This document shows positions 1-12,640 of a stretch of DNA of 64,000 bases, piece after piece. The stretch comes from Cycas panzhihuaensis (taxonomy: Eukaryota > Cycadophyta). The stretch lies in NCBI GenBank assembly GCA_023213395.1, contig CM041465.1:84637741-84701740 (forward strand), in the 5' to 3' direction. Position 1 is the stretch's first letter, and every line of letters starts with the position of its first letter. The notes beneath the pieces are model-generated. The model ran no database searches. It saw only the letters and a program-made list of their open reading frames with translations, and had not been told where the DNA came from. Position numbers and translations under genes: made by a program.

Positions 1-394
1 AGGGGCCATTTTCCTTCCTAGTGTTAACTTAATATTATCTTATGAATATGGGTTCCTAAAGATGTTAAGCCCTTAGTGGGTGTCTTTAAACTATTGTCCC
101 ACTTATTTTGTAATTTTCTCTCTTTCTTCATATCTTTTTTTTAACTTTTTTTATTTTTTACTTTTTCACATTTTTGCTTTTGTATTTTTATTATAATGAC
201 TAACTAACTAACTGTGTGTACATAAACTAATGATAAAGTAGTTGGATACAATAGATTTTATAGATTGGCAATAATTGGTTCACTAACTAACCAAGTATAT
301 TGGGTATAGGATTATTTACTTTTTAGGCTCTCTAATATATTGATCTTAGTCACAAATAGTACAACTTATAAAGGCTAACACTCTACTCTATAGT
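1..394 (-). mobile_element. Interior of minus-strand chromovirus-like element E, distal leader part
   Basis: AT-rich DNA without a convincing reading frame. It lies outside the left target duplication of Copia-A, so it should be continuous with 15908 onward once Copia-A is removed. That right-hand part reads on the minus strand as a retrotransposon leader with a primer site. The stretch is therefore inferred to be more of the same leader. I see no coding motif in it. Confidence 0.4.
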
Positions 395-399
395 CATAC

Positions 400-703
400 T
401 GATAGATGTTAATGCATCAAGGTCATTAGATTAATTATATGAAGGTGACTTTAGGTTAGCTAAGTCACATAGTTAAATGTAATTTCATTTACATTTAAGT
501 GTAATTTTAGGATCATGTCATTAGGCAAAAAACTCCTTTGGAAACCCTAATATACATCCTATGATATATAAGGCTGAATGTGAAAGAGAGTCATACTTCT
601 CACCTCTTATTTTTTCTCTCAATCTTGTTCTCTTCATTTTACTCTTATTATGTGCCATTGTTTTAGTGTAGTGGGGTGTGCCAACTAGATCCTTCACTCA
701 ATA
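400..703 (+). repeat. Copia-A 5' LTR
   Basis: About 304 bp, starting TGATAGATGTTAATGC and ending near CCTTCACTCAATA. It matches 15597-15902 along its whole length, including the block TTAGGTTAGCTAAGTCACA and the pyrimidine-rich 3' part. By eye about one base in ten differs from the other LTR, which points to an old insertion. Confidence 0.93.
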
Positions 704-720
704 ATTAGTATTAGAGCCAT
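704..720 (+). promoter_or_regulatory. Copia-A primer-binding site (degenerate)
   Basis: ATTAGTATTAGAGCCAT directly follows the 5' LTR. It is a C-to-T/G-to-A decayed form of the TGGTATCAGAGC site complementary to the 3' end of initiator Met-tRNA, which most plant copia elements use to prime minus-strand synthesis. Confidence 0.8.
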
Positions 721-2755
721 TGTTGGCCACATTTCCCCATTAGACTTATATGGAGCCATTAATGCCTCTCACTCACAACTCATGTAAGGTTGAGAACTTT
801 CTTTTATATTAGAGAACTTAAAATTATATTATTTTATATGTTGCTGTTTTCTCTATATGTGCAAAATTTTAGAGGTGAAAAAGATAGATTTTTGAAGCTG
901 TTTAGTTGTCAAAACAACCCTAGAAGCATTAAAGACCTAAAATTTTATGAAAATTTTGACCATCTTATATTTTGATAAAATCTGATCTATAGGGTCACCT
1001 TACCAAGAGAATCATTTTTGTCTTCTAGAGAAACTTTAGATTCAACCTAAAATATCTAGTTTTGAATAAAATAAAAGGTTAAAATTTGTAGATGAGTAAC
1101 TTAGAGTACTTTTCTTAATAAAATCCTTTAAATATGATCTAAACATATAAATTTTTTTTTAAGAGATCCAGTAGATTTATATCTCTGGATCATTTTGAGA
1201 TAAATCTCATCAAATTTGATCCACTAGTTAATGAGATCTTTGTAGTTTTCTAATGGATGCTGAATTTGCCTCCTTAACCCCACAAAAAATATTAAGATGG
1301 CATTTTGGGTGGTTTTTTAGCTATTTTTGGAGATAATACAGAAAGAGATTTGGTGTACTTGTCAAGATGAAGCCTTTAACATATTGAAGTTTGGATTTTG
1401 AGATAGTGAATCTGGCAAGATTTTACTTTTGTATTTTTTTTAAACAAAAAAAAAAAATTATCCCTTTTTCAAAAATCTAACTTCATTATCTTATTAGAGA
1501 CAATATTATGAATACTTTTTTCTTCTGTTGTAAATTTAAATTCTATCATTTTGACTTCTATATTTGTAATTTTTAGAAAATTTTGCCCATTTATTATTAT
1601 TTATAAATTTTGTGAGAAAAAAAAATAACAAAATAGGAAAAAATAGCATGCATCTAGATTTAGAAAAATCAACATTTTAGTAGCAAGTTGATCCAATTTT
1701 TAGCCCTTTATGGCTTTTCTATTGGAATTTCCAAAAACATATTTAGAAACGTGATACTAAAGTAAGGGAAACATTAGATTGGAAGCAATATTTGGTTCCC
1801 CTACTAAATCTAACATGCTCTTTCTATTTCCACACATAGCATAAAGCAACATATAAAGTAGAAATAACAACAAAGCAAGCATGAAAAGTAAGCAAGCACA
1901 TTTGGTATCTTTCCATTTTAGTTTTTAGTTATTCAAAAACATATTGTATTACTTCCTAAAAGGAATCTCATCTATACGATTTATATCGGTAGTTCTTGAC
2001 TTGTGTGCATACTTGCCTTAGTTGAAATAGACCATAATTGGTCAAAGTCTAGGCCCTAAGGGAGGTGTGAATTTCATACTAGGTCTGGTCTTAACTAGAA
2101 TAGTTGTGGAGGGATAGGTTAGCCATACCTACGGCCTCTAATCAGGGATGATACTGATAAACACCTAGAAATTTTAAAAACTTTAATCAAGATTAAAATA
2201 TACTCGATCCAATATCTGTCATAGCTGTGGGATATACATGCATCATTTTACTCTTCAAAAGAAGTATATAGTTTCTCACTAGTGAACTGTGTGAGGACTA
2301 AGAGTACTTGGGATCCACTGTGACTTAGATTTTATCACTAAGCGTAGGTGTGGGTATCACAGATGAAGGCCCTAATACATATACTAAAAACCCCCTTAGG
2401 CATTGATACCTCAACTACTCCATACCTGAGATAGAAGTTTGGGTTTGATCACACATCTTACATCAGACTTGATTTTTAGTTAGATACACTTACATATTGA
2501 CTTATACATGGGCATAATATTGATTTTGTGATCACATGACACATCCTTTATCTTTATGATTCTTATATTACCATGTGTACACATCATCAAACCCTACTGC
2601 ATCAAGATTATTTGCCATAAATGTTGGTTGCCTATTATCATTGCTTATAACTTAATCATATTTCTCCCTGTTGCACCAAGTGTATCAGCCACACGTATCA
2701 GTGAAATTTTTATTTAATATTTCTTCACTATCTCTTTTATTTTATCATCTTCATC
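721..2755 (+). other. Long Copia-A leader, no gene seen
   Basis: About 2 kb of AT-rich sequence between primer site and gag. The longest open frame here (790-975, 61 codons) has no recognisable motif and lies in a low-complexity region, so I do not call it a gene. No second primer site or LTR boundary is visible. Confidence 0.6.
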
Positions 2756-3880
2756 ATGTCTTCTCAATTTAAGTAAAATGTAAACTATATCTTAAAAGGA
2801 AAGATAATTGGGATCTATGGTATACTGGAGTCAAGAATGCTACCAAGTATGAAGGCCTTTGGAGAGCCTATCTATAACTTACACCTATCATTCCTATACT
2901 AATAATGACACCTGCCTCTGGAGGAATGCCACTTATAGCTCTAGCAAATCCTATAGTTAAACTACAATGGGAGATCGATGATGAGAAGATTCTTATAGGT
3001 ATTCTATTAGTGATTGATCACTCCCTACACAATCTAACTAATGAAGAACAATACGATATAGTATGGAAAGTCCTTGAGTTTCTTAAAAAGAATTTTGATG
3101 CAAAGTCTAACCTTGAATTTATTCATCTAGTCTTAAAGATGAGTAAGATGAAGATGTAGAATGGATATGCACATGAAATAATCAACCTCCTTTAACCAAT
3201 TAAACAAAAAATAGACAAAGATTTTAAGACCTAATATATTACATGGGCCCTCTTTATACAGTCTTGTCTATATATACTTGATTATAAGAACTTACTTAAG
3301 AGTCTTCAATTAAGTGGAACATTAAAGACACTTAACTTCAAAGCTCTTGTAAAGAAGTTTATAGAATTTTATAAGACCTTTGATACTAATTTTACAACTT
3401 TACATTCTCTTCCAAATGTAGCTTTTGACATGGAAGAAGAAGTATGCTTTGCAAAGAATCAGTATCCCTCTTGTGATAGAGGAAGTAATCTAGTAAGGAA
3501 TATAGGACAAGGAAGAGAAAATTGGCTACAAGGTTAATAGAACCCTCTATAATAACATCCTAGAGAGTCTCAAGTCCAAGTACCACCTTTTAATACAAGA
3601 TAGTTAGGCCAAACCAATACTTCATGAACTAGAAATTAGATTATCATGTGCGAAAGGTGTAATAGGAAAGGACACCTTGCAAAGGATTATTGTATACCTA
3701 CATACAAGTTGTCTAAGTTTCAATAGAAATATAAGGCTCACAATGTTGATGAAACATATTAATAACAGTTTGGTGGAATGAGGTTTTCTCAAGCACACTT
3801 CCAAAGACTTGAGGGAAGAACCATTGATCAAACTAAGAGGTATTTTGAAGCTTATTATAACTATGCTACTTGTGATCTTA
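2756..3880 (+). pseudogene. Copia-A gag (capsid/nucleocapsid) remnant
   Basis: The gag frame begins near 2790 with an N-W-D-L-W type block like the conserved Trp region of copia Gag. The best intact stretch is 2905-3159 (84 residues). An ATG at 2756 is in another frame, so the true start is uncertain. A nucleocapsid zinc knuckle lies at 3649-3690: C-x2-C-x4-H-x4 with Tyr in place of the last Cys. Gag packages element RNA. Several TAG/TAA codons interrupt it, mostly where Gln or Trp would be expected, so it is non-functional. Confidence 0.75.
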
Positions 3881-3929
3881 AATCATCAATGTAAACCCCT
3901 CTTGAAGTTGTAAATAGTATAACTTCAAA

Positions 3930-4383
3930 CACCTCCTCATGGATTATGGATATAGGAGTGACATAGTATATGACCTATAATCAGGATCTATATCAAACTT
4001 TTGATTGCAATATATATAGTTTTGTTTACATGGCTAACAAATCCTAACAATCAGTCAAAGGTATTAGAAATCTATGCCTGAAACTCCCAAGCTTAAGAGA
4101 CTTTACATTACTTGATGCCATGTACATTCCTAATTTAAAACAAAACCTACTCTCCTTATCTACTCTTATCTCCCATAGATTCGATCTTAGTGTCACCAAA
4201 AATGACCAAACTCTCCAAGTCATTCACCCTTTAATAAATCAAGTGATCTTGACTGGAAAGCTTACTGGAAAATTATTTAAGTTGAATGACTCCCCATCTT
4301 CTGAAGTAAATTGTGCTCAAAGCCCTTATGTTGATGAAGACTTTGCTTTTAATACCACTTTAACACACCCTAAGTTGTCCCTA
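3930..4383 (+). pseudogene. Copia-A aspartic protease remnant
   Basis: The active-site region reads W-I-M-D-I-G at 3940-3957, where copia proteases normally have D-S-G, so the middle residue is altered. The conserved downstream block (LDAMYIPNLKQNLLSLS, typical of copia protease and its linker) is intact from about 4111. Protease would cut the Gag-Pol polyprotein. The same frame continues from gag and into integrase. A TAG lies four codons after the active-site Asp. Confidence 0.75.
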
Positions 4384-5330
4384 GAAGCTCTTTAGCATGC
4401 TCGCATAGGCCATATTTATATTAATCGACTTAGATATCTTTATCAAACCCTTCCAGGTCAATCCAAGTTCTCCTCCAAGCCCTTTAAATATGAATCATGT
4501 ATAATAGTCAAATCTCATAGATAACCCTTTACTGATAGTGAGTGGAAATCGAGTCATTATCTTCAGTTGGTATAATATGATCTATGTGGACCAATGTATA
4601 TTCCTTCATTGAATCAGAAATTATATTACATATCCTTCATTGATAATTTTACCAAGAAAGTATAAGTGGATTTTCTGACCAAGAAAGATGAGGCATTTGG
4701 TTAATTTAAAGCTTTTAAAGCTCACACTAAAAATGATTTAGGTTATCAGATTAAGTATCTCTGAATAGATAATGGTGGAGAATATACCTCTACTAAGTTT
4801 GAAATATATCTACAAGACAATGACATCAAGCATTATACTACAATAGAAAGCACCCCCTAATAGAATGGAGTTATTAAGTATATGAACATGTCTATTATAA
4901 ATATAGCTCAAGCTATGCTAGTTTATAAAAATATACCTACTTACCTATGGGTAGAAGCAACTTGGATAGTTATTTATTGCATGAATGATATCATCCCATA
5001 TAAAAGAGGAACTCCTCTTAATAAAAAGTGGACCAGACAGTCCCTCACTTCCTACCACTTTAAAATATTTCACTCAACATGTTATACCCATATACTAAAT
5101 GGAGATAGAAATAAACTCTAGCCTAAGGCACTTAAAGATATCTTTGTTGGATACCTTATGGATAAGAAAGGGTATAAGGTTTTCATACCTTTACAGTTAA
5201 AGATTATCATCATCAGAGATGTGGTGTTTGCTAAAATAGAGGATTAATCATTGCAATTGGACTCCAAAACATTGAATCATCGTTATTCTAATGCTACTCA
5301 ATATGAGATACAGATTCTAAATTCTAGGGG
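4384..5330 (+). pseudogene. Copia-A GAG-pre-integrase and integrase remnant
   Basis: H-A-R-I-G-H near 4400 marks the pre-integrase zinc region. The catalytic core follows, with D in DLCGPM (about 4580) and D in IDNGGEY (about 4770). The third catalytic residue, expected as Glu just after the NGV block, reads Lys (NGVIKY, about 4866), and two stops precede it. The segment 4882-5121 is open for 79 codons and matches the usual integrase/RT linker, with a conserved-looking Trp and the block G-T-P. Integrase would insert the DNA copy; this one is dead. Confidence 0.78.
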
Positions 5331-5689
5331 AGGAGACACTTAAGAGTTATTCAAACTATTGGAATTTGATAATAGAGCCATGGAGGATAGTAGTTATAGC
5401 TCTCAACCAATGAGTATACCTCATGCACCACCATTTAAGAATAATAGAGTTGACAAAGGCAAAGCAATGGTAGATGGATCATGCTCCCCAGATGTATTAA
5501 CATGATCCTCAACAAATATGTAAAATGATCCTCTTCACGATCCAAACAAAGACCATGTAGTTGGAGAAATAAAGACCTCATTCTCAACTTAAGGTTCTCA
5601 TGAAGTCGGCTAGCTAAATAAGGATATATGACCTAATGAGGTAGGCAAAATTAGCACTCGAAGTGCCTATAGAGCCAAGATGTAGGAAT

Positions 5690-5886
5690 CACTTTTCATC
5701 AAGTTAGAATTGGCATAATTGCATCTTGCTTTCAATGAAGAGCCTCTCTCATACCAAGAAGCTATAAAACACATAACTTGGAGGAATGCTATAAATGAAG
5801 AGTATTAATCTCTTATAAAAAAATGGTACATGGGATCAACCTACCACTTAGAAGAAAGGTAGTTCAAAATAAATGGATGTACAAAA
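5690..5886 (+). pseudogene. Copia-A reverse transcriptase, N-terminal piece before Copia-B
   Basis: Reads P-L-S-Y-Q-E-A-I-K and then a W-x-M-Y-K type block, the usual start of copia RT. The frame stops at the Copia-B target site (CAAAA, 5882-5886) and resumes at 13784 with the block DGTLHKYKVRLVVKGF, so the two halves belong to one gene. Confidence 0.8.
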
Positions 5887-6245
5887 TGTTAGGATAATGC
5901 CTAATTTACTTATGCAAATGTGCACTTAGAGCCCCTCAAAGCCACCTTAGGCCTCCCTAGGTCACCTTGGGCCACCTAGCAACCATAAATAGTCATCAAA
6001 AGAGCTGACGTAGCCACCAAAGATAAGTATTTAAGTAATTATTTAATATTTTAATATTATTTTTAAATTTTAAATGTTGTCAAGTAGAGGCACTTACTGC
6101 CTCCCTAAATTTATCTATAAATAGGGTGGGAATACCTCACTGACATTTTTTAACATCGCCAACTCACATTTTAGAGATTTATTTTACACTTTGGAACAAT
6201 ATACTCACACTTGTAATCCATCTACTCTACACCTCGCTTCTAATA
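5887..6245 (+). repeat. Copia-B 5' LTR
   Basis: 359 bp beginning TGTTAGGATAATGCC. It shares with the 3' LTR the blocks GCCTCCCTAGGTCACCTTG and ATCTATAAATAGGGTGGGAA. The ATAAATAG within the second block (about 6115-6123) is a good TATA-box candidate for the element promoter. By eye roughly one base in six or seven differs between the two LTRs. Confidence 0.95.
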
Positions 6246-6262
6246 ATTGGTATAAGAGCACA
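6246..6262 (+). promoter_or_regulatory. Copia-B primer-binding site
   Basis: ATTGGTATAAGAGCACA immediately follows the 5' LTR. It is close to the Met-tRNA type TGGTATCAGAGC. Confidence 0.85.
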
Positions 6263-9200
6263 TGTTATTTGGGTTTGAGAGTCTCATGGAAACTTATCAT
6301 AGTTATTTTTGGTATATGAATGATATTATTCATCGATGGCATCAAAACTATAGAAAAATTATTTATATTTGATCAATATTTCATTCATATTACGTTCATT
6401 TCATTTTTTATTTTTTAGAACCATTCATAGCCAATTTAGAACTGGTGATTAGAGCTCACACATTGCTCAGAACTATAACATATGACTGCTCATTCTATTC
6501 ACAATTAAATTCTCTAGCCATCAGAAGAAACCACACTTGATTTTGTTGCCTGTGCTGGGAGAAATCTCGCTTGGAGTCACTATATATTCATTTTTTACTC
6601 TTTTTGCTCCATTGCTTTATTCTAAGCCTATAAGTAATCATTTATTATGAAATTTCACTAGCATCTTGATATCTAGCATACCCATCTACCCCTAAAATCT
6701 CGTGAGAAATGGTGCCCTCTATGGATATTTTGAATCAAGTGAACCTCCTCGCCTAGGTTTCTCATTAATTTTCTTTATTTTCTTAACTTATACCAAGTAT
6801 TTTTTGAAATTTTATTGTAAACTGAGTCTATATAGTTGGGTTCCCCTTATCTATTATAAGATTAAAGAATTCTAATCATTTTCTAGTGCTCATTCTACTT
6901 GAATTTAACCTATATTTGATCAACATCCTCAACATTCTCATTATTGTTTATCATTATGTCACCCTATTTTGCATTAAATACACCTTATTTTCGTGTTTTA
7001 TTGATTATTTTTTTATTGATCAAGGGCCAACGATCTTAGTGACCCTCTTCTTAATGTGATATTGATATATTTTGATCATTTTTACATGATCTATCCACCT
7101 GTTCATGCCTCTATACTCATAGCGAGTTGCACGATCATTAGCGATTTTTTTAATTCATTTCATATATTTTTATTAAAATTTATTTACTTTATGTTATAAA
7201 CCTTTGATTAAGGTTGAAAATTTTAAGTCTTGTTAATAATTTTTCAGATCTGGAGTTTTATAAAGGGTATTAGCATCCTTTGTCTTGGCCCACAGTCTCT
7301 CATCCATATGACCTCATTATCTTGAGCTTTATTAAGAGGTACATTATTTTCTTAGAGCTACTTTCTTTGACTTCAATAGTTTTAAGTGCTATTAGACTTA
7401 GTATATATTGTTTAAGGTTTGTAACCCTTCTAGAGGCCAAGTTGTGATTTAAATTTTATCCATGTGACCATGCTCCCCATTTTAAAAAGGGGCTTATTTA
7501 CTTTATTAAAATTTTTCATTTTGTTTTTACTTAAAGAGAACCTGTCACATTTTTAATTATAACTTACCCCTAGAGAATCAGGTTCTAGCAAAACTAGTTT
7601 CATTAGAACTATATTTTAGAGATCTTCAGGGTGGTATTATCACTTGACTAATTTGAGCCCATTTTAGCTAAGTTTTAATTTATCAAAGTAATAACTTTTT
7701 TTTAGCATATATTCTATTAGCCATAAAGAGGTATGTTCACAGTTTTTATAATAACTTGATCATTTTAGCCCTAATTTTAGAACTGTAAAAACCATCAAAA
7801 AGCTATTTTAGAAAACTTCATATTGAAATTAGTTTCATTGTGTTTTGACATCATTTTGTAGGACTTTGAATATGCTCAAGTTGAGGTTCCAGTTTAGCCC
7901 TAAACAGGCTTATTTAGTAATATTTTTTTAAGTATTTTTTTATTTCAAACAATTCTATTTGATCATCATCTATTACTAGTCAATTTCTTGGAGTTATTAT
8001 TGGTCTTTCATATATATTAGAAGCTATTTAATAGACAACTGACATCATTTTTAGATCTTTAAGCTTCAAGAAACCTGAGTACAACAAAACATCAAATGGG
8101 TACTATCTACCTTGATTTTATTTCATTTTTTGTATTATCAAACAAATATAAATAGTTTCTTAGTACCTTTGATCACTTTAAGAATAGTTTCTATTCAAAA
8201 ATTATAAGTTTTATATAGTTGTTTTATTCTTATAAAGGAATACTTTGGCATTCAAATCCTAATATTTTTATCATGCATATTAGTCAAGAAGTTATTTTAT
8301 TATTTATTAATTTTTTTTCAACTTAGAATTTGTAAAAACTTAGATTCAAGGTTCATTGATTAGTTATTTACCTCAAAAGTTTAATCCAATATTCAGAAAG
8401 TTAATTAACATTCAAGTATTAAGGGTTTCTTATTATATTGTATTACAATAAAAAGAGCATATAAATTCTTGTCTTTCCTATAAAACTATATCGATTTGAA
8501 AGTATTAGATTACATACTAGCATTTGTTTCTTGGTTTATTAAAGGAAGAAGTGCATTTTGATTCTTCTACTTATTTATTTTGATTTGATATAAAAATTTG
8601 TATCATATTTTCATTTGAGATATATATTTTATCTTTCTTAAAAGATTTATTTTGAGTCATTTTCATTTCCTAGACCACACTCAATTAACATTCACTCTCA
8701 CATTAAGAAACATAATTCTTAAATTAACCACATCTTCTCTACCCTTACAAGGGAAATGATTAGGACCCTTGATGTTACCACCACACACATGCCAATTGGC
8801 CTACTCATATTAGATGGGGAAAGTCATTAGCTATAAGGTGTATTAGGTAGTAGGCTGAGGTGGATAACTAGTCTTTATCAAAGTTTAGAGACCAAAGCTA
8901 GACCTAGAAAGGGTGAGTGCCTTGTTTAGTTCAACCTTTACTACTAGATCTGTCACTAAGCATAAGTCCAATGTAGGTGGATTAATAACTTAGGGGTGTA
9001 TAACAACTCTCATAGTAACCCATATACTGAGGTATACTAAGCTTTGATCTCATATACTGGTATATTTAGTCCCTATTTTTCTACTTATAGGCATGCACCA
9101 CTAGACAGAATAGCAACCAAAGGTTTCCCTTAGAGACCCTTGGATTTAGAGACTAAAAGTCTTATTAGGGACTAAGACACTTGTGAAACCTTGAGCAAAA

Positions 9201-9290
9201 CTTTAAACATTATTTCTTAAGTTAATTTTTAAATTCAAACCTTTAAAAATCTTATTTTATCTATTGTTCTTTTAAAACCTTAGATAAAAG
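6263..9290 (+). other. Long Copia-B leader, no gene seen
   Basis: About 3 kb, AT-rich, no supported coding region on either strand. No inner LTR pair or target duplication was recognised, although a decayed insertion cannot be excluded because 3 kb is long for a copia leader. Confidence 0.55.
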
Positions 9291-10400
9291 ATGGTATCTA
9301 ACTTTAGAAACATGATAATCCCTAAATTTGATGGTAATAATTTTTTAAACTAGAGTAGGAGGATGAGACCCATCCTCATTACTAATGATATGTGGGAAAT
9401 TGTGAAAATAACCTATAGTGAGTTAGGACAAAATACCACCTATACTGAGAAGGCAACATATAAAGAAAATATTAAAAATGATAATGAAGCACTTACCCTT
9501 ATATTATGTGCATTAGAATATCATATCTTCCCACAGGTTAGTGATTCAACTAAATCAAAAGAAGCATGGGATACCCTCCAATTAATTTATAAAGGGGTTA
9601 TATCATCTAATCTTCAAAACCTTAAGAGCAAATTTGAAAACATGCAAATGATGCTGATAGAATTTGTAACAGAATTCATGACTAAAGTCCAAGATATAGT
9701 AAACTAGATGAGATCAATTAGAGATACATTAATAGAGCAAAGAGTAGTATAAAGAATATTAAGATGTGTAGGTGTTATAAGAAGGTTTAAAATAGTAGTG
9801 ACAAGTATAGTGGTTTCTAAAGATCTAAGCACACTAAAGGTGGAAGAACTAAGGGCCATGTTGATATCGGCTGAAGGGAAACATAAATGCAAATAAATTA
9901 CTCAAGCATGTCTTTGCTACCAAGGCCAAAATTCAATCTCACTCTTAAGTAGGTACATTAAAATCTAGATAATCACCTCCCAAGAGAAAGGATAGAAATC
10001 TGGGAGGGGATTTGTGACAAGATTCACCTAAATACCAAGCTCTATATCAAAGGAGATAAGGAGGAAACCAACAAAATATGAATCCTCCAAGGTATCCAAA
10101 TTAGGAGAAATAACCTAAGGGGCACTTGTGTTGTCCCAATTTCTAAGAAAATGTCCAAGCCACAAGATCAAAGCAGGATTATTATAACAATAGATAAAGG
10201 GAAAATCTAATTCCACATTATGAGGAAAGAGAGAGACCTTCCCACATTGAAAGAACTCATCTAAGAAGTAAAAGTCTAAGATATAAGAGAAGAGAATCCC
10301 TATATTGCTCTTATTGTTATCGTAGTGGTCACACAGAAGATAAATATTTCTCAAAACATGGACCACCTACCAAAGGGAGTGCAAATACCACTATAGAAAT
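9291..10400 (+). pseudogene. Copia-B gag remnant
   Basis: ATG at 9291 opens a frame with I-P-K-F-D-G-N-N-F, the classic start of copia Gag. The stretch 9363-9707 (114 residues) contains the A-W-D-T-L block typical of the UBN2-type gag domain. After a stop at 9705 the frame degrades. A frame change brings in a nucleocapsid knuckle at 10306-10347 (C-x2-C-x4-H-x4-Y, last Cys replaced by Tyr). Gag forms the particle and binds RNA. It is broken by stops and at least one indel. Confidence 0.82.
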
Positions 10401-10452
10401 AAGAGATAATAATAGACTATTCTTATCTAGTTTTAATGCCAAAGAAGAAGAT

Positions 10453-10857
10453 GATGATAGTTGGTACATTGACTCAAGTTGCTTGACCCATATGACTCAT
10501 AAGGAACATCTATTTCATACCTTGGACAAAAGTAAAAGAGGTTTAATAATATTTGGAGATGATACATCTTATGAATTAATTAGTAGAGGTAACATAGCTC
10601 TCATAACAAATATAGGAGAGTATAAACACCTTGATGATGTATTGTATGTTCCTTCCTTAAAGAAAAATCTATTATCAGTAGGGCAAATGATGGGAAAGGA
10701 TTGTAAGGTCATCTTTGACAATGGTGAGTGTATAATCAAGGATAAGAGGAGAAATAAAGCAATTATTGAAAAAGGCGAAATGATAAAAGATAGACTGTTT
10801 AAACTTATCCTTACTCCATCGTATATCTATGCCTTAAAAATTATAGTCAAAGTGGAT
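10453..10857 (+). pseudogene. Copia-B aspartic protease
   Basis: W-Y-I-D-S-S-C-L-T-H-M at about 10462-10494 matches the copia protease active site, with D-S-S instead of D-S-G. The frame stays open from 10483 for 187 codons through L-D-D-V-L-Y-V-P and N-L-L-S-V-G, both standard copia protease/linker blocks. It runs straight into the pre-integrase domain. Confidence 0.82.
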
Positions 10858-11800
10858 ATTGACTTATGGAATAGAAGATTTGGATACCTTAACTATAGTA
10901 GTTTATCCCTAATAAAAAGAATAGACATGGTTAATAGGTTGCCTAATATCAAAGTGGATAAAACTTTATGTGAAGGATGCCTACTTGGAAAACAACATAG
11001 AGAAAGCTTTCCAGATTTTAATCATCAGGTAACTGGTCCATTTTAACTAATCTATACAAATATTTATGGTCCTATGGATGTCCCATTATTAGCAGGAGCA
11101 TGCTATTTCATTATGTTCATTGATGACTACACTAGGAAGATACATGTATTCTTATTTAAATTCAAATTGGATACATTTCAACATTTTGTTAACTTCAAAA
11201 CCTTTGTGGAGCTACAAAGTGGGCATAAACAACTCTCTCTAAGATCTGACAATGGGGGAGAATTTATCTCTAACTAATTTAAAGCATATTGTGTACATCA
11301 TAGGATTAGAAGGTAGCTCACCAATCCCTATACCTCACAATAAAATAGTGTAGTAGAAAGGAAGAATCGCACCATTATTGAAATGGCAAGGTGCATGTTA
11401 AAGGATAAAAACTTGGACCATGAGTTTTAGGTAGAAGCAGTTCATACATTCATCTATCTCCTTATTAGGTACTCCACTAAAGCCCTAAGGTGGAAGACAC
11501 CTGAAGAAGCTTAAACAGGCTATAAGCTAAACATGTATCACTTAAGAGTCTTTGGATGCCTAGCATATATATATATTCCTAACCAAAGGAGGGTCATGTT
11601 GAGTAGAGATGTTAAATTTTAGGAAGATGCTTGTTATTAAGATACTCAAGAAAAGAAGAAATAAGTAGTAATCTATTTTGACAAGTCCACTAAATTAAAG
11701 TATGTACCTCCTATGTTTAACTCTAGATAAGTCATCAATGAACCTAGTAGTGAGGGAACGTCCTCTCAACCTCTACCACAAAATCTTCTAAAATGGGTCT
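10858..11800 (+). pseudogene. Copia-B GAG-pre-integrase and integrase
   Basis: D-L-W-N-R-R-F-G-Y and then C-E-G-C-L-L-G-K-Q-H-R (about 10975) form the zinc-binding region. The first catalytic Asp is changed to Asn (T-N-I-Y-G-P-M, about 11055). The second (S-D-N-G-G-E-F, about 11250) and the Glu (V-V-E-R-K-N-R, about 11350) are kept. TAA/TAG codons appear at 11044, 11275 and later, several at Gln positions. Confidence 0.82.
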
Positions 11801-11879
11801 AAAGGAATCATGATGTAGACAACATTTTGGACAACAATCAAAGATCCACTCACTCACATAAAGTAAACTTTGCCCTTAT

Positions 11880-12640
11880 GAGCAAAGTATTGGAGTCCCA
11901 TGAGCCTCAAACTTTTGATGAGGTTAATGCACATGTATCTTGGAGAAAGGTGATGGAAGATGAATACCACTCCACTGTTAAAAATGGCACTTAGGAATTA
12001 GCTAACTTACCTCTAAATAAAATAGAAATTAGCGCTAAATGGAAGTTCCACTTTGATAGATCAATTGATAAATACAAAGCTAGATTAGTTGCTAAATGTT
12101 ATAATAAAAAAAAAGGCACTGATTACAATAAAATATTTGCTCTTATTGCTTGAATGGAAACTGTTCGAATGATGATGAGTTCAGTAGCCCAAATGGGATG
12201 GAAAATCTATTAAATGGATGTAAAAAGTGCCTTCCTCAATGGTTATATTAAAGAGGATAGCTATATCACTCAACTCCTCAATTTTAAAGTTAGGAGGAAA
12301 GAAAACAAAGTATACAAACTTAAAAAGGTATATTACAGATTGAAATAAGTACCCAAGGCCTAGTATTCCTGAATTAATAAATACTTTACAGATCAAGGCT
12401 TTAAAAGGTCTCAAGTAGACCTAAATCTCTATATCAAAATTAAGGGAGACTCTATCCTAATTATAGGACTCTACATAGATGATATTATCTACACTGGAAA
12501 TAACTCCCATCTAATGCAAAACTTTAAGGAAGCCATGTGTAAGGAGTTTGAAATGATAGATTTGGGATTAATGCATTACTTTCTAAGTTTGGAGGTATGG
12601 CAAGATAAGAATAGAATCTTCATCTCCTAATGGAAATATA
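11880..12640 (+). pseudogene. Copia-B reverse transcriptase
   Basis: Blocks run in family order: the E-Y-H-S-T entry, K-A-R-L-V-A-K (about 12075), D-V-K-S-A-F-L-N-G (about 12220) and the catalytic Y-I-D-D at 12472-12483. RT copies element RNA into DNA. The frame agrees with protease and integrase, with scattered TAG/TAA/TGA stops. Confidence 0.83.
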
